The notes below the pieces were generated by a model that ran no database searches, was not told the origin of the DNA, and saw only the letters and a program-made list of their open reading frames with translations. A program made the position numbers and the translations under genes. From a virus: a stretch of DNA of 25,731 nt. Position 1 is the stretch's first letter; each line of letters opens with the position of its first letter. The stretch lies in IMG/VR virus record IMGVR_UViG_3300027793_000262, positions 1-25,731 of that record; one strand, written 5' to 3'. This document shows positions 1-8,493 of the stretch, in pieces.

Positions 1-1642
1 CCTTTGCTTGGTATCCCTTAAATGTAGGACCCAAAGATGTGGTTGTAGCATCTCGTCCAAAGATAAACTTATATGCTACATATTCTTGCGCTGTCTCAGG
101 TTGAGATGTTGTTACCTCAACTGCTGGTACCGTAGGACTGTATGTTATGATATCATACTCAGTACCGTTTCTATCTATAACATCTAGAGTAAGAGAGCCG
201 TAATTAAAATCTCCACGTCCGAGAAGACGCTTAAAGTTCTTGGGCTCTAGTGTGCCATATCTAATATAGCCAGTTGTAATAGAACCAGTAGTTGCAAGTA
301 CGGAAGTTGATTGAATAGCAATACCATTACTACCAGATGTAGTAAATGCTATCTGCTCTGAGTTACCTACAAAATTTACGGTAGTAGCATAGCCAGTAGC
401 ACCATCTAGGTAGGTATCTTTAGCGTATGCAAATCTTAATGTTTCTATTTCGTTACTTAAATCAATTCTATATAGTCCAGCATAACCATTGATAGAACCA
501 GTTACATAAACAAATCTATCTCTAAATGCAAAATCTAATCCTGTATTGGCTGCTTCAATAATTAATGGACCGTAAGTTAAATCACCATTAGTATCTGATA
601 TAGTAGCAACACGGACACCTTTATTTGTGCCAATTAATAGATAACCTAAATAAGATTCAATCTTACGTGGATACTCACCGTTAGGTAATTGGGCTGCAAT
701 AATACCTTGTGTAAGAGTTGGCATAACGCCAGCAGTACTTAAAGTAAACTTATAAATAGCACCGCTAGTGCCAGCATAACCAGCAACATAAATAGCAGAA
801 CCGCCCTCTGATATGGATGTCCAGGTCCAGTCAGCATTGGGATGGGTGTAGGAAGCAGCACCCAAGGCATGGTCAGTGCCTTTTGCATTAGTTAATTCAT
901 ATACAGATGGACCAACGCAGGCAACAAGGCGTTGTTTAACCCAACCCAATATAACCTTTTCACTACCAGTAGCGTAATAACGAGAGTATCCAGCAGCAGG
1001 TGTAGAAATAGGGCCTGTGTAAATATGGTCGTTGTCTGCTATAAAGAGATTAATACCATCTGTTGCAATATCTAGGATTGCAGTATCTAAAGGTGTACCT
1101 ATGCCAGTTACGTGTGTGTATTCAACAGCAGTACCATTGGGAGTATAATTTTTAATAGTCGTACTTGCTGGAATCCAGCCAAGCAATTTATCTGTAGAAC
1201 CATCTACAATAGATAAAGATTTATATATACCGCTAGTTACACCGCTAAGGTTGGCTGTCTCTTTAAGTAGAGTTACTTGTCCCTTAGTCCAAACATCTAC
1301 ATTGTCACTATCTGTAAATCTATGTGCAACTGTCTCACCAGCAGATGGGTCATAGAACTTAATACCTGCTCCGCCATGAAAAGAAGATTGAGAACGAATC
1401 CACCAACCAGTAAGTGATTGCTCGCCTGGTTCTGAACCATTATCAAATTGGTCCTTACGAAATGGTGCTGTCTGTCGACGGTAAGGTCGAGCATCTGATA
1501 TAGCATAGAAAAATGGTAAGCCACCAACAGCAATGTCATACGCCTCTGCATTGTTCTGCCATGTAGCAGAAGACGATACAATACCTAAGTCAACCGCAAT
1601 CGCTCTACTAGAACGACCTTCGGTAATATCACGACCAGCCAC
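1..1642 (-). CDS. beta-propeller-like tail protein, possible tail nozzle (partial, C-terminus off window)
   Basis: An open frame runs from a GTG at 1642 to the left edge without a stop (about 547 codons), so the C-terminus lies outside the window. The GTG was chosen because AAGGAG sits a few bases upstream, inside the end of the glycosyltransferase gene. The product starts (M/V)AGRDITEGRSSRAIAVD and is rich in short beta-strand units with recurring Gly-Tyr/Ile-Tyr patterns (for example FIADNDHIYTG, AIYVAGYAGTSG, YLLIGTNKGVRVA), as expected of a beta-propeller. An early segment with WWIRSQSSFHGGAG is of a kind I associate with minor tail proteins of actinobacterial phages. Tail nozzle proteins of T7 (gp12) and P22 (gp10) are propeller-containing, so a nozzle role fits a short-tailed virion. 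A receptor-binding tail protein is the alternative. No signal peptide or membrane segment is seen. Confidence 0.6.
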   Translation of the reverse strand, partial: MAGRDITEGRSSRAIAVDLGIVSSSATWQNNAEAYDIAVGGLPFFYAISDARPYRRQTAPFRKDQFDNGSEPGEQSLTGWWIRSQSSFHGGAGIKFYDPSAGETVAHRFTDSDNVDVWTKGQVTLLKETANLSGVTSGIYKSLSIVDGSTDKLLGWIPASTTIKNYTPNGTAVEYTHVTGIGTPLDTAILDIATDGINLFIADNDHIYTGPISTPAAGYSRYYATGSEKVILGWVKQRLVACVGPSVYELTNAKGTDHALGAASYTHPNADWTWTSISEGGSAIYVAGYAGTSGAIYKFTLSTAGVMPTLTQGIIAAQLPNGEYPRKIESYLGYLLIGTNKGVRVATISDTNGDLTYGPLIIEAANTGLDFAFRDRFVYVTGSINGYAGLYRIDLSNEIETLRFAYAKDTYLDGATGYATTVNFVGNSEQIAFTTSGSNGIAIQSTSVLATTGSITTGYIRYGTLEPKNFKRLLGRGDFNYGSLTLDVIDRNGTEYDIITYSPTVPAVEVTTSQPETAQEYVAYKFIFGRDATTTSLGPTFKGYQAK

Positions 1643-1650
1643 GTTACTCC

Positions 1651-2355
1651 TTAATTACTCGATTGGTTTTTTGAGTTCCAATATAAAGCGTATAAATCCA
1701 TATCCCATGCAGTTGTTTTCATGTGCTTTGCAATAGCGCCTGTATGTGCATACAATGGGATTTCTGCTGCAGAACATTTGCGGAAGAACGATATGTCTTC
1801 GCCGATGAATTCTTCGCCAACACTGTTGTCCTCAGCAAACATGAAATGTTTGTCGCCATACATAGCACGAAGTTTTTCTACTACACTTTTATGTATAAGC
1901 ACTAGTCCCATCCCAGCACAGTCAATTTTAATTACAGAATCTTTAGGTAGTGGGTGATGATACTTGACTGTATGCTTATCAACATTATCAAATATTACTG
2001 GCATTGGTATAGGCAAAGAGCCATCTGAATCTTTAGCAATAAAGTATATGCCAGAGACCATAGGTTTATCTTTAGAATCTGCCGTATCATATAGTTTATT
2101 CCAGATGTCTGCCGTTAATACAACATCTGAATCAACCCACAATAACCAGTCAGTTTTAATGTTATCGTACCATGTGTCTAGAAGAACCTGACGCTGTCTA
2201 GCAATCTGGTTTCCTTTAACCCTAATGCTATTGTTTATTAATTTTTGACTGCTAAGTCCATAGAATATTGCGGACATCAAACCTTCAGTAAATGCACCAT
2301 CAGTTATTCCGTTGTCACACCAACCAATTGATACTGTTTCATTTTTTTTAATCAT
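1651..2355 (-). CDS. GT-A-fold glycosyltransferase, copy 1
   Basis: 234 residues. The start is supported by AAAGGGGAC just upstream of the ATG. A DxD metal/nucleotide-sugar motif lies in WLLWVDSDVVL (Asp75-Ser-Asp77). It is followed by a conserved CAGMGLVLIHKS segment (about 147-157) and FIGEDISFF (about 183-191) with IPLYAHTG (about 199-206), where the acidic pair and the His suit catalytic and metal-binding roles. This order is typical of small GT-A glycosyltransferases. It is clearly paralogous to the gene at 7739-8479, sharing GNQIARQRQ, WLLWVDSDVV, AGMG, GEDI.FF and IPLYAHTGA. It sits between adhesin genes and the terminal tail gene, so its substrate may be Thr/Ser-rich virion proteins or a host surface glycan. 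The sugar donor and acceptor cannot be read from the sequence. Confidence 0.8.
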   Translation of the reverse strand: MIKKNETVSIGWCDNGITDGAFTEGLMSAIFYGLSSQKLINNSIRVKGNQIARQRQVLLDTWYDNIKTDWLLWVDSDVVLTADIWNKLYDTADSKDKPMVSGIYFIAKDSDGSLPIPMPVIFDNVDKHTVKYHHPLPKDSVIKIDCAGMGLVLIHKSVVEKLRAMYGDKHFMFAEDNSVGEEFIGEDISFFRKCSAAEIPLYAHTGAIAKHMKTTAWDMDLYALYWNSKNQSSN

Positions 2356-2421
2356 ATAGTCCCCTTTATGTTTAATTAGTTGAGCCGTTTAAACACATGC
2401 TCAGGTGTAATCATTACTCTA

Positions 2422-2835
2422 TTACGAAAAGTGTATTGGACAAGTGCCAGTAGTTCTATCCATTGCAATCCACTCTTTGTTGTATTCAGACCATTTCCAC
2501 CAAGTAGTTTCATTTGCTTCTGGTTCTGGAATTGGTGACTCCCATGAGTAAGTTGTATAATTTAACTTCCAAGAAGGATATGGTTGCGGTGCAATAAATG
2601 CATCAAAATCTGCATCATAAATATAACCAACACCAGCAAAGTTTTTTCTAAATGGGGTGCCACCATCTTTATGGACTCCACCTATTGTATTGTATGAAGT
2701 TCTTTTACAGGTTTGACCTCTAAAGTTTCCATACCAAATTTCTGGACTAACGCCCTCAATCAGTTCATTTTCATCAACCCCAGTAATAACTTCTGTTACT
2801 ACATTATTTTTATCTAAAAAAGCGTAGTGTGCCAT
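2422..2835 (-). CDS. small tail-associated protein of the MAHxAxLDxNNxV type
   Basis: 137 residues from the ATG at 2835, which overlaps the stop of the upstream fibre gene as TAATG. An upstream in-frame TTG would add only three residues and is less likely. The N-terminus MAHYAFLDKNNVVTEVITG and the later KRTSYNT, FRKNFAGVGYIYD and PQPYPSW segments match a family I recognise from cyanophage and pelagiphage tail regions. There the protein accompanies tail fibres, and its precise role (small structural or fibre-associated) is not established. Tryptophans are abundant in the C-terminal third. The TAATG junction implies translation coupled to the glycine-rich fibre upstream, consistent with the two products being needed together. 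Confidence 0.6.
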   Translation of the reverse strand: MAHYAFLDKNNVVTEVITGVDENELIEGVSPEIWYGNFRGQTCKRTSYNTIGGVHKDGGTPFRKNFAGVGYIYDADFDAFIAPQPYPSWKLNYTTYSWESPIPEPEANETTWWKWSEYNKEWIAMDRTTGTCPIHFS

Positions 2836-4433
2836 TATGACCAACTCACATTCCCACTGCCAGCAGTGATTCGTCTGTATGAATAAGGACCTGTAAATGC
2901 AGTTGAATCAGCAGTAAGTCCTGCACCAACGGTTAAAGTTCCAGAAGATGTTAACCAACGAAGAATAACTATGCCCGAACCACCTGCCCCGCTGCCATTG
3001 TATGGAGGGTTGGAAGAAGAACCTCCACCTCCTCCGCCAGTATTTGTACCACCTGCACCTCCAGCGCCGCTACCAGTCTTTGCACCAGCACCGCCGCCGC
3101 CGTTGCCACCAGTACCAGCAGTGCCAGAACCGCTATCAGTATTACCACCACCGCCACCTGCGTAAAAGACAGATGAACCAGTAATGTCATTTGATAAGCC
3201 AACTCCACCATTACCACCATTGCCTGGATTACAAGTTTGTGAAGAATTACCACCAACTCCACCAGCACCGCCACCGCCGCCTGTCAAAGTACAAGTTGCT
3301 GCGCCATCCCAGCCAATACCACCGTTATTACCTTGACCAGCAGGACTTGCTGAACCTGGTTGACTTCCAGGGTTTGGTACTGTCGAACCAGCACCGCCAC
3401 CAGAACCGCCATTGCGACCGTTAACACTATTACATCCACCACCGCCACCGCCAGTGGAAGTGATTGAAGCAAATACTGAGTTACCGCCATCGTTACCTGC
3501 AGCACCTGTTGTATTTACGCTTGCTCCACCTGCACCAACGGTTACTGTGTAGTTTGTACCTGTTGCAACAGTAAAAGCAGTGCCACCAATGGTTGTGCGA
3601 TAACCACCAGCACCGCCACCGCCACCTTGATAGTTGCCACCACCAGCACCGCCACCAGCAACTACAAGATAATCAATGCTAAAAAAAGCAGGTACTGTCA
3701 CAGAGTTAGTTGCAGAACTTTCTGGACCCACCCCGTTTGCGTTTGTTGCTTTAACTTTAAATGTATAATTTCCTGCTGTTAATCCAGTAAATGTATGTGT
3801 AGTAGAACTTGTTGTTGCTGCATTTTGAGAAGTACCAGCAGTTGTTCCATTTAAATATGGTGTAACTGTAATAGAAGAAAGATTCTTTCCACCATTATTT
3901 CCCAAAGTCCAAGTAACAGTTACATCACTTGTAACACTTGATGCTGTTGCTGTTCCAATAGTCGGTGCTTGCGGTAATGTTGTTGGGGTTACTGGACTAG
4001 CGTTGGCTGTATTAGTTGAAGTTCCACTACCATTTTGTGCATTACCATACACAGTATAAGCGGTACCAGGTGTTAATCCTGTAATTGTTACAGTATTTCC
4101 TACTGTTGTAAAACCATTATGCCCACCCGTTGTGGTGTATGCATTGTACTGAGATACTGTTCCACCAGTGCCTGCTGGTACAAAAACAACATCTAGAGTT
4201 CCAGCGGTTGAGGAATAAGCAATAGATGTTGATGAGTCTGTTACACCACTAATTGTTGGCGCATCAGGTGGAAAGCCCTCAGTTTTTGCTACTTTCCAAG
4301 TAGTGCCATTGTAAATTTCTAATGCTTCTATTTGTCCATTGTAGTAAGTATCGCCAATAACTGGATTAGATGGGCGACCAGCAGTATTACCTGATGGTAT
4401 TCCACCTTTTTGAGGAAATTGATTAAATGCCAT
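2835..4433 (-). CDS. tail fibre/adhesin with two FN3-like domains and a glycine-rich tip
   Basis: 532 residues. Residues 1-52 form an N-terminal segment (MAFNQFPQKGGIPSGNTAG, then VIGDTYYNG...LEIYNGTTWK) like many fibre anchors. Residues about 56-150 and 153-249 look like fibronectin type III domains, with PDAPT and PQAPT linkers, GLTPGTAYTVYG, and GLTAGNYTFKVKATN. Residues about 252-492 are extremely glycine-rich (runs of GGGGGAGG), opening with SIDYLVVAGGG and closing with GGSGIVILRW, boundaries that recur in glycine-rich phage adhesins. The glycine-rich block could form a polyglycine II-type receptor-binding tip like that of Salmonella phage S16 gp38, though that comparison is inferred. 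The ATG overlaps the preceding stop as TAATG. It probably contacts the host cell surface. Confidence 0.75.
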   Translation of the reverse strand: MAFNQFPQKGGIPSGNTAGRPSNPVIGDTYYNGQIEALEIYNGTTWKVAKTEGFPPDAPTISGVTDSSTSIAYSSTAGTLDVVFVPAGTGGTVSQYNAYTTTGGHNGFTTVGNTVTITGLTPGTAYTVYGNAQNGSGTSTNTANASPVTPTTLPQAPTIGTATASSVTSDVTVTWTLGNNGGKNLSSITVTPYLNGTTAGTSQNAATTSSTTHTFTGLTAGNYTFKVKATNANGVGPESSATNSVTVPAFFSIDYLVVAGGGAGGGNYQGGGGGAGGYRTTIGGTAFTVATGTNYTVTVGAGGASVNTTGAAGNDGGNSVFASITSTGGGGGGCNSVNGRNGGSGGGAGSTVPNPGSQPGSASPAGQGNNGGIGWDGAATCTLTGGGGGAGGVGGNSSQTCNPGNGGNGGVGLSNDITGSSVFYAGGGGGNTDSGSGTAGTGGNGGGGAGAKTGSGAGGAGGTNTGGGGGGSSSNPPYNGSGAGGSGIVILRWLTSSGTLTVGAGLTADSTAFTGPYSYRRITAGSGNVSWS

Positions 4434-4747
4434 TATGAAATCTCCACTCCACTGATGTGAATAGACACAGCAGTTGTAGATGCAAAGCCACTAATAGTCT
4501 TAGGTGTTGCATTAGCAGGGATGACCTGCTTCATGTCAAAGCCAACTACAGAGTTAGCAGGGATAGATACTGTAGGTACAATTACTATACCGTCAATAGC
4601 GACAGTTGCAGACGAAGCACTAGTAGCAGCATTAGCCAACACAATGTTGGTAACAACTGCAGTAGTAGTTGTATTCGGTGCGGTATAGAGAGTTGTACTA
4701 GAAGTTGCCGCTGCTGTTCTAGCAAGGGCCTTAGTTGTTGTAGCCAT
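4433..4747 (-). CDS. small beta-rich virion protein of the fibre cluster
   Basis: 104 residues, with AAAGGTAG upstream of the ATG and a TAATG overlap with the next gene. The sequence is rich in Thr, Ala and Val and alternates in a way that suggests a single beta-sandwich (TTLYTAPNTTTTAVVTNIVL, VAIDGIVIVP, SIPANSVVGFDMKQVIPA, ISGFASTTAVSIHISGVEI). Short proteins of this pattern often occur beside phage fibres and have been interpreted as decoration or fibre-adaptor proteins. Nothing here is catalytic and there is no signal peptide. Its place between two fibre genes supports a structural or adaptor role, but the exact function is unknown. Confidence 0.55.
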   Translation of the reverse strand: MATTTKALARTAAATSSTTLYTAPNTTTTAVVTNIVLANAATSASSATVAIDGIVIVPTVSIPANSVVGFDMKQVIPANATPKTISGFASTTAVSIHISGVEIS

Positions 4748-4762
4748 TAGTTACTACCTTTC

Positions 4763-6526
4763 TTAGTACGCACCCATGATGTTCATGAGTGTTATATCTA
4801 CTTCTTTCGAATTAGAATCTAGGGATGTATATGCATTAGATACGAGTTTGGTAAAGCCTTCAATTGTTGTAACTGTTGAACCTGTTGGAATAATTGTGCT
4901 ACCAAGTGTTGGTGCAGAGTAAGAACTTGCTGCGTTAATAGCAGTCCAGGAACTACCAGACCATACTGACATAACGCCAGCGGTTGAATTAAAGTATAAA
5001 GCACCAACAAGCAATGTGTTACCATCATTATCCAGAGTTGGAGCAATTGTCTTCGAGCCTAAGTATCTATCGTCAAAGTTATCATAAGTTGTTGCAGCAC
5101 TAGTAGCAGAGGTCTCTGCGCTGCTAGCAGAAGTAGCAGCAGATGCTGCACTTGTTGATGCTGCTGTTGCAGAGGCTGAAGCCGATGTAGCACTGGTTGC
5201 TGCTGCGGTAGCCGATGTCGCTGCTGATGCTGCAGATGTGGCTGCTGCTGATGCACTCGATGCAGATGCTGTAGCAGATGTTGCCGAAGCGGTTGCAGAT
5301 GTAGCAGAGGCAGTAGCACTAGTTGCTGAAGATGTAGCAGATGTAGCAGCCGAAGTTGCACTAGTTGATGCAGAAGCAGCACTTGTTGCTGCAGCGCTAA
5401 CGCTAGCAGCCATTGTGCTTGCAGATGTTGCAGCACTAGAAGCAGATGTTGCTGCTGAGTTTGCAGAAGTTAAGGCGTCTGATGCGTAGGTAGCAATAGA
5501 TGCTACAGATGCTGCGGCACTTGTTGCAGAAGCCGCTGCACTTGTTGCGCTTGTCGCTGCGCTAGATGCTGAAGTTGCTGCAGCAGTTGCACTGGTAGCG
5601 GCAGAGGTAGCAGAAGTAGCGGCATTAGTTGCACTAGTAGCAGCACTGCTTGCTGAGGTAGCAGCAGCAGTTGCTGATGTAGCAGATGCTGTTGCGCTAG
5701 TAGCGGATGCTGTCGCTGAAGTAGCAGAACTTGTGGCTGAGGTAGCAGCGCTAGATGCGCTTGTAGCGGCACTAGAGGCTGATGTTGCAGCACTTGCTGC
5801 TGATGTACTTGCTGCTGTGGCTGAGCCAAGGATTGAGTCTACATAGTCCTTAGGGGCAGCAGATGATGCTGACATACCTGCAGATGAAAGACCAGTAATA
5901 ACTGGAGTTCCAGATATAGTAGGACTTGTTAACGTTTTATTTGTAAGAGTTTGTGTCGCATCAAGAATTGTTACTGTTCCAGAAGTGTTAGGGAAAGTAA
6001 TTGTTCTGTCTGCGGTTGGGTCTACAACAGTAAGGGTTGTCTCGAAAGCATCATCTGTAGAACCCTCAAATGTAATACTTGTAGCAACTCCAGGTGTTCC
6101 TGTAATAGTTGGAGAAACCAAAGTCTTGTTAGATAGAGTTTGGGTATCAGTAGTTCCCACTACGGAACTTGTTGATGCAATTCCATGAACTCCACTAGAT
6201 AATTCGATATGTGTATTTGCCTCACGAAGGTCACGACCAACAACCATGTGGCGGACAGTAGCACCAGCGGAGTGAGAGGAACCTGTTCCGTCGTTTTCAA
6301 CACCACGAGTAATTGTAAGAGTATTACCAGCAACCGCCGTAATATCTACAATTTCTTCAAGAGCGGTATCTGGGTCAATTACTACTGTAAATGTTTCTCC
6401 AGCGGATACGGTGATACCACCTAGAAGTTGTGTTGCTGATACAACAGTTGCTGATGTACCAGATGAGGTTAATGAACCTGAGAGTGTCGTTTGTTGAGAA
6501 CGAGAGGAGTATTTGCGTGTTGTCAT
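4763..6526 (-). CDS. tail fibre with about 35 Ala/Ser/Thr heptad repeats
   Basis: 587 residues. The N-terminal part (1-230) has short beta elements and the recurring fibre motif TL(T/S)NKTL (DTQTLSNKTLVSPTITGTP and DATQTLTNKTLTSPTISGTP). Residues about 234-478 consist almost wholly of Ala, Ser and Thr in a seven-residue period (ATSASSA, ATSATAS and close variants), about 35 heptads. This resembles the repetitive shaft of lambda Stf-type side fibres and should form a long thin trimeric or helical shaft. The C-terminal part begins YDNFDDRYLGSKTIAPTLD and continues with GALYFNSTAGVMSVWSGSSW, a widespread fibre tip/adaptor sequence. The repetitive DNA invites recombination and length variation. 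High Ser/Thr content makes it a possible glycosylation target of the nearby glycosyltransferases, which is only an inference. Confidence 0.8.
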   Translation of the reverse strand: MTTRKYSSRSQQTTLSGSLTSSGTSATVVSATQLLGGITVSAGETFTVVIDPDTALEEIVDITAVAGNTLTITRGVENDGTGSSHSAGATVRHMVVGRDLREANTHIELSSGVHGIASTSSVVGTTDTQTLSNKTLVSPTITGTPGVATSITFEGSTDDAFETTLTVVDPTADRTITFPNTSGTVTILDATQTLTNKTLTSPTISGTPVITGLSSAGMSASSAAPKDYVDSILGSATAASTSAASAATSASSAATSASSAATSATSSATSATASATSATASATSATAAATSASSAATSATNAATSATSAATSATAAATSASSAATSATSAAASATSAAASVASIATYASDALTSANSAATSASSAATSASTMAASVSAAATSAASASTSATSAATSATSSATSATASATSATASATSATASASSASAAATSAASAATSATAAATSATSASASATAASTSAASAATSASSAETSATSAATTYDNFDDRYLGSKTIAPTLDNDGNTLLVGALYFNSTAGVMSVWSGSSWTAINAASSYSAPTLGSTIIPTGSTVTTIEGFTKLVSNAYTSLDSNSKEVDITLMNIMGAY

Positions 6527-6534
6527 TTAGTTCC

Positions 6535-7458
6535 CTATCGGCTGTAGTGGACGCGGATTGGATATTGATTTTGCTGGCGAGACGTTTCTTCTTTCAAGCG
6601 TTGTGTATACAAAGCATACAGTTGCTTGGTAGCAGTATTCGACGCACCAAATGGACGCTTGCTATCTGTCTCGTCTGCCTGTGGGCTGATTTGAGCAGCG
6701 CGAGCAGGGTCTAGATATGTTAGCAAACGATATGCGGCCCCAAGGATTATAACATCCTTACATGATTCTGGTAAACCAGTTTGTGTAACAAAGTCTTGTG
6801 AGTTAGAAGTAAAGGCTTCTGCGTCTGTAGCATAGATTACTTTAACTTTTCTTCCAGGTGTAATATAATCACCAATAGTAATTGTTTGTGCATTAGCGGC
6901 AAAAGCAGTAGAGTCTGCTTTAGAATCCCAAGACCATTTACGGACTGGAATCCATTCTTCAGATGGACCAACAGATTGCCACATAATACTTAGGACATTT
7001 GAAATAACATATCCATCATAAATATTATAGGTGGTAACTGGGGCTTCATAGGTAAATGTCATACTTTTAACGGCAAACATCGAAGAGCCAGTAGAACGAA
7101 TTGTATCGTTAATTGCTTTCTTAACTGAGTTGCGTGGGAATACTGGAGAGATAGTTACCTTTGAATCAGCCGCCGCAGTAGATGCAGTTGTGCCTAGATA
7201 GCCACGACCATATGGAGATATAGTAGCCGTATTTGAAACACGGTCAAACGTATCAACCCACATTAATTCTTCACCAATTTCAATTATACCTTTACCAAGG
7301 TTTTCAGAAGAACCTAGGCTAAGAACTGTTGGAGAGTTTGATGTAGATACGGTGGATGTTACAGCAGTTCTAAGATATGTGCTTCGCTCTTGTTGATATG
7401 TATAACCAGCAAGGTTAATTAGAACTTCATCAATAAGATTAGATAATGTAGTTGTCAA
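6535..7458 (-). CDS. probable head-tail connector/adaptor protein
   Basis: 307 residues from a TTG at 7458. No ATG or GTG is available before the conserved N-terminus LSNLIDEVLINLAGYTYQ, and AAGGAG lies nine bases upstream. The TTG overlaps the preceding TGA as TTGA. Middle segments (IEIGEELMWVDTFD, YGRGYLGTTA, VKKAINDTIRS, EWIPVRKWSWD) are beta-rich and the C-terminal third is helical (CKDVIILGAAYRLLTYLDPA, then LYALYTQRLKEE). A beta-rich body followed by a helical end fits adaptor or completion proteins that join the portal to the tail, and the position downstream of capsid and before the fibres agrees. I do not recognise a named family with certainty, and a baseplate or tail-tube role remains possible. 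Confidence 0.5.
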   Translation of the reverse strand: MTTTLSNLIDEVLINLAGYTYQQERSTYLRTAVTSTVSTSNSPTVLSLGSSENLGKGIIEIGEELMWVDTFDRVSNTATISPYGRGYLGTTASTAAADSKVTISPVFPRNSVKKAINDTIRSTGSSMFAVKSMTFTYEAPVTTYNIYDGYVISNVLSIMWQSVGPSEEWIPVRKWSWDSKADSTAFAANAQTITIGDYITPGRKVKVIYATDAEAFTSNSQDFVTQTGLPESCKDVIILGAAYRLLTYLDPARAAQISPQADETDSKRPFGASNTATKQLYALYTQRLKEETSRQQNQYPIRVHYSR

Positions 7459-7730
7459 GAGGCTATGCTCCTTAATGCGTCAATTGCTGATTTGCCAGTA
7501 GTTCCAGCAAGTTCATTACAGATACCATTTAAATCTTTATAAGCAGAAGGTGCTCTACCAGCACTTGCCTTTTTATTCAAGGCTCCAATTATTCCAAGTC
7601 CTGATGTACTAGCCCACTTATTAGCAGCACCTTGTTCATCAAGAAACGCTGTCCTTGCTGGGTAGTTACCACCATTGGCTAGGCGATTCAGTTCAGCGCA
7701 TAGAGTGCTACCTGCGGTACCTGTTGGCAT
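7455..7730 (-). CDS. small conserved phage protein, function unknown
   Basis: 91 residues, with AGGA upstream of the ATG. It is Ala/Gly/Asn-rich with MPTGTAGSTLCAELNRLANG at the N-terminus and GLGIIGALNKKA in the centre, a helical profile without membrane segments. Similar short proteins (LANGG..YP...) are familiar from marine and freshwater phage tail regions, but none has an assigned function that I know. It is translationally coupled to the connector-like gene by a TTGA overlap, so it is probably needed with it, perhaps as a small virion component. Its C-terminal end (SAIDALRSIAS) is complete. Confidence 0.5.
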   Translation of the reverse strand: MPTGTAGSTLCAELNRLANGGNYPARTAFLDEQGAANKWASTSGLGIIGALNKKASAGRAPSAYKDLNGICNELAGTTGKSAIDALRSIAS

Positions 7731-7738
7731 TGTTTATC

Positions 7739-8479
7739 CTATCTAGGTGTAATGATTTTCTTATCAGGGGTGATAAGTTTTGACTTAGGCTCTTCCTTAG
7801 GTTTACCAAAGAATGCGTTGTAATAATGTTCATCAAATGAGAACCGCTTCATATGTGGGGCTAATGCACCAGTATGAGCATATAGTGGAATCTCTGCTTT
7901 ATCGCATAGGGCAAAGAAAAATATATCTTCACCTATAAACTTAGTTCCTCTACCCATTTCCATAAATACTTGTCCATCTTGAGATGCTTCACGAACCTTT
8001 GGTACGATACTGCGGTGCATTAATACAAATCCCATACCCGCCGCATCAACCTTAATTAATTGATTTACTGGCATTGGGTGAACTCTGGTTAATCCAAACC
8101 CACCCTCATCTCCAACTATAAAGTTAAAGATTGTAGGCATCGGAATCATTAAAGGTTCTTCTGGATTATCTGTAGTAAAATATATTCCAGTAATAATTGG
8201 ACGCTTTTCAGCATCCTTGTTATCCCATAATAATTTAAACTTTTCTGGACTAATTACTACATCTGAGTCTACCCATAGTAGCCATTCGTAATCAGTCTTA
8301 TCATACCAGTAATCAATTACTGTCTGTCGTTGTCTGGCAATTTGGTTGCCTTGACTTCTTAAAGATGTAGCAAATTCTACGCCAGACTTTAACATAACAT
8401 CTGTTACGCCTTGCATAAACTTGCCATCTACCATTCCATTATCGCACCATACCAGTGCAATAGAATCTTTTTTGCTCAT
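7739..8479 (-). CDS. GT-A-fold glycosyltransferase, copy 2
   Basis: 246 residues, with AGGGGAC directly upstream of the ATG. It carries the same ordered motifs as the gene at 1651-2355: WCDNGMVDGKF near the N-terminus, GNQIARQRQ (44-52), the DxD motif in WLLWVDSDVVI (Asp71-Ser-Asp73), AAGMGFVLMHRS (about 147-157), FIGEDIFFF (about 181-189) and IPLYAHTGALAPHMK (about 197-211). The two proteins are the same length up to a C-terminal extension here (KPKEEPKSKLITPDKKIITPR) that is lysine-rich and probably disordered. They are diverged paralogues, not a recent duplication. The pair brackets the connector and fibre genes. The likely reaction is transfer of a sugar from a nucleotide donor to a virion or cell-surface acceptor, and the acceptor is unknown. 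Confidence 0.8.
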   Translation of the reverse strand: MSKKDSIALVWCDNGMVDGKFMQGVTDVMLKSGVEFATSLRSQGNQIARQRQTVIDYWYDKTDYEWLLWVDSDVVISPEKFKLLWDNKDAEKRPIITGIYFTTDNPEEPLMIPMPTIFNFIVGDEGGFGLTRVHPMPVNQLIKVDAAGMGFVLMHRSIVPKVREASQDGQVFMEMGRGTKFIGEDIFFFALCDKAEIPLYAHTGALAPHMKRFSFDEHYYNAFFGKPKEEPKSKLITPDKKIITPR

Positions 8480-8493
8480 AGTCCCCTGTGTCC

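Noticed and set aside
2358-2412. Twelve-codon minus-strand frame starting MITPEHVFKRLN
   Set aside because: Too short to judge and without a ribosome-binding site or family resemblance.
2971-3165. Plus-strand frame rich in proline opposite the glycine-rich adhesin
   Set aside because: Proline codons are the complement of glycine codons, so this is a shadow of the repeat-rich gene on the other strand.
5238-5489. Plus-strand Ala/Val/Asp repeat frame
   Set aside because: It mirrors the Ala/Ser/Thr heptads of the minus-strand fibre and lacks a ribosome-binding site.
5090-5825. CRISPR-like or satellite array
   Set aside because: The 21-base periodicity is explained by heptad coding within one open frame, and there are no unique spacers between identical repeats.
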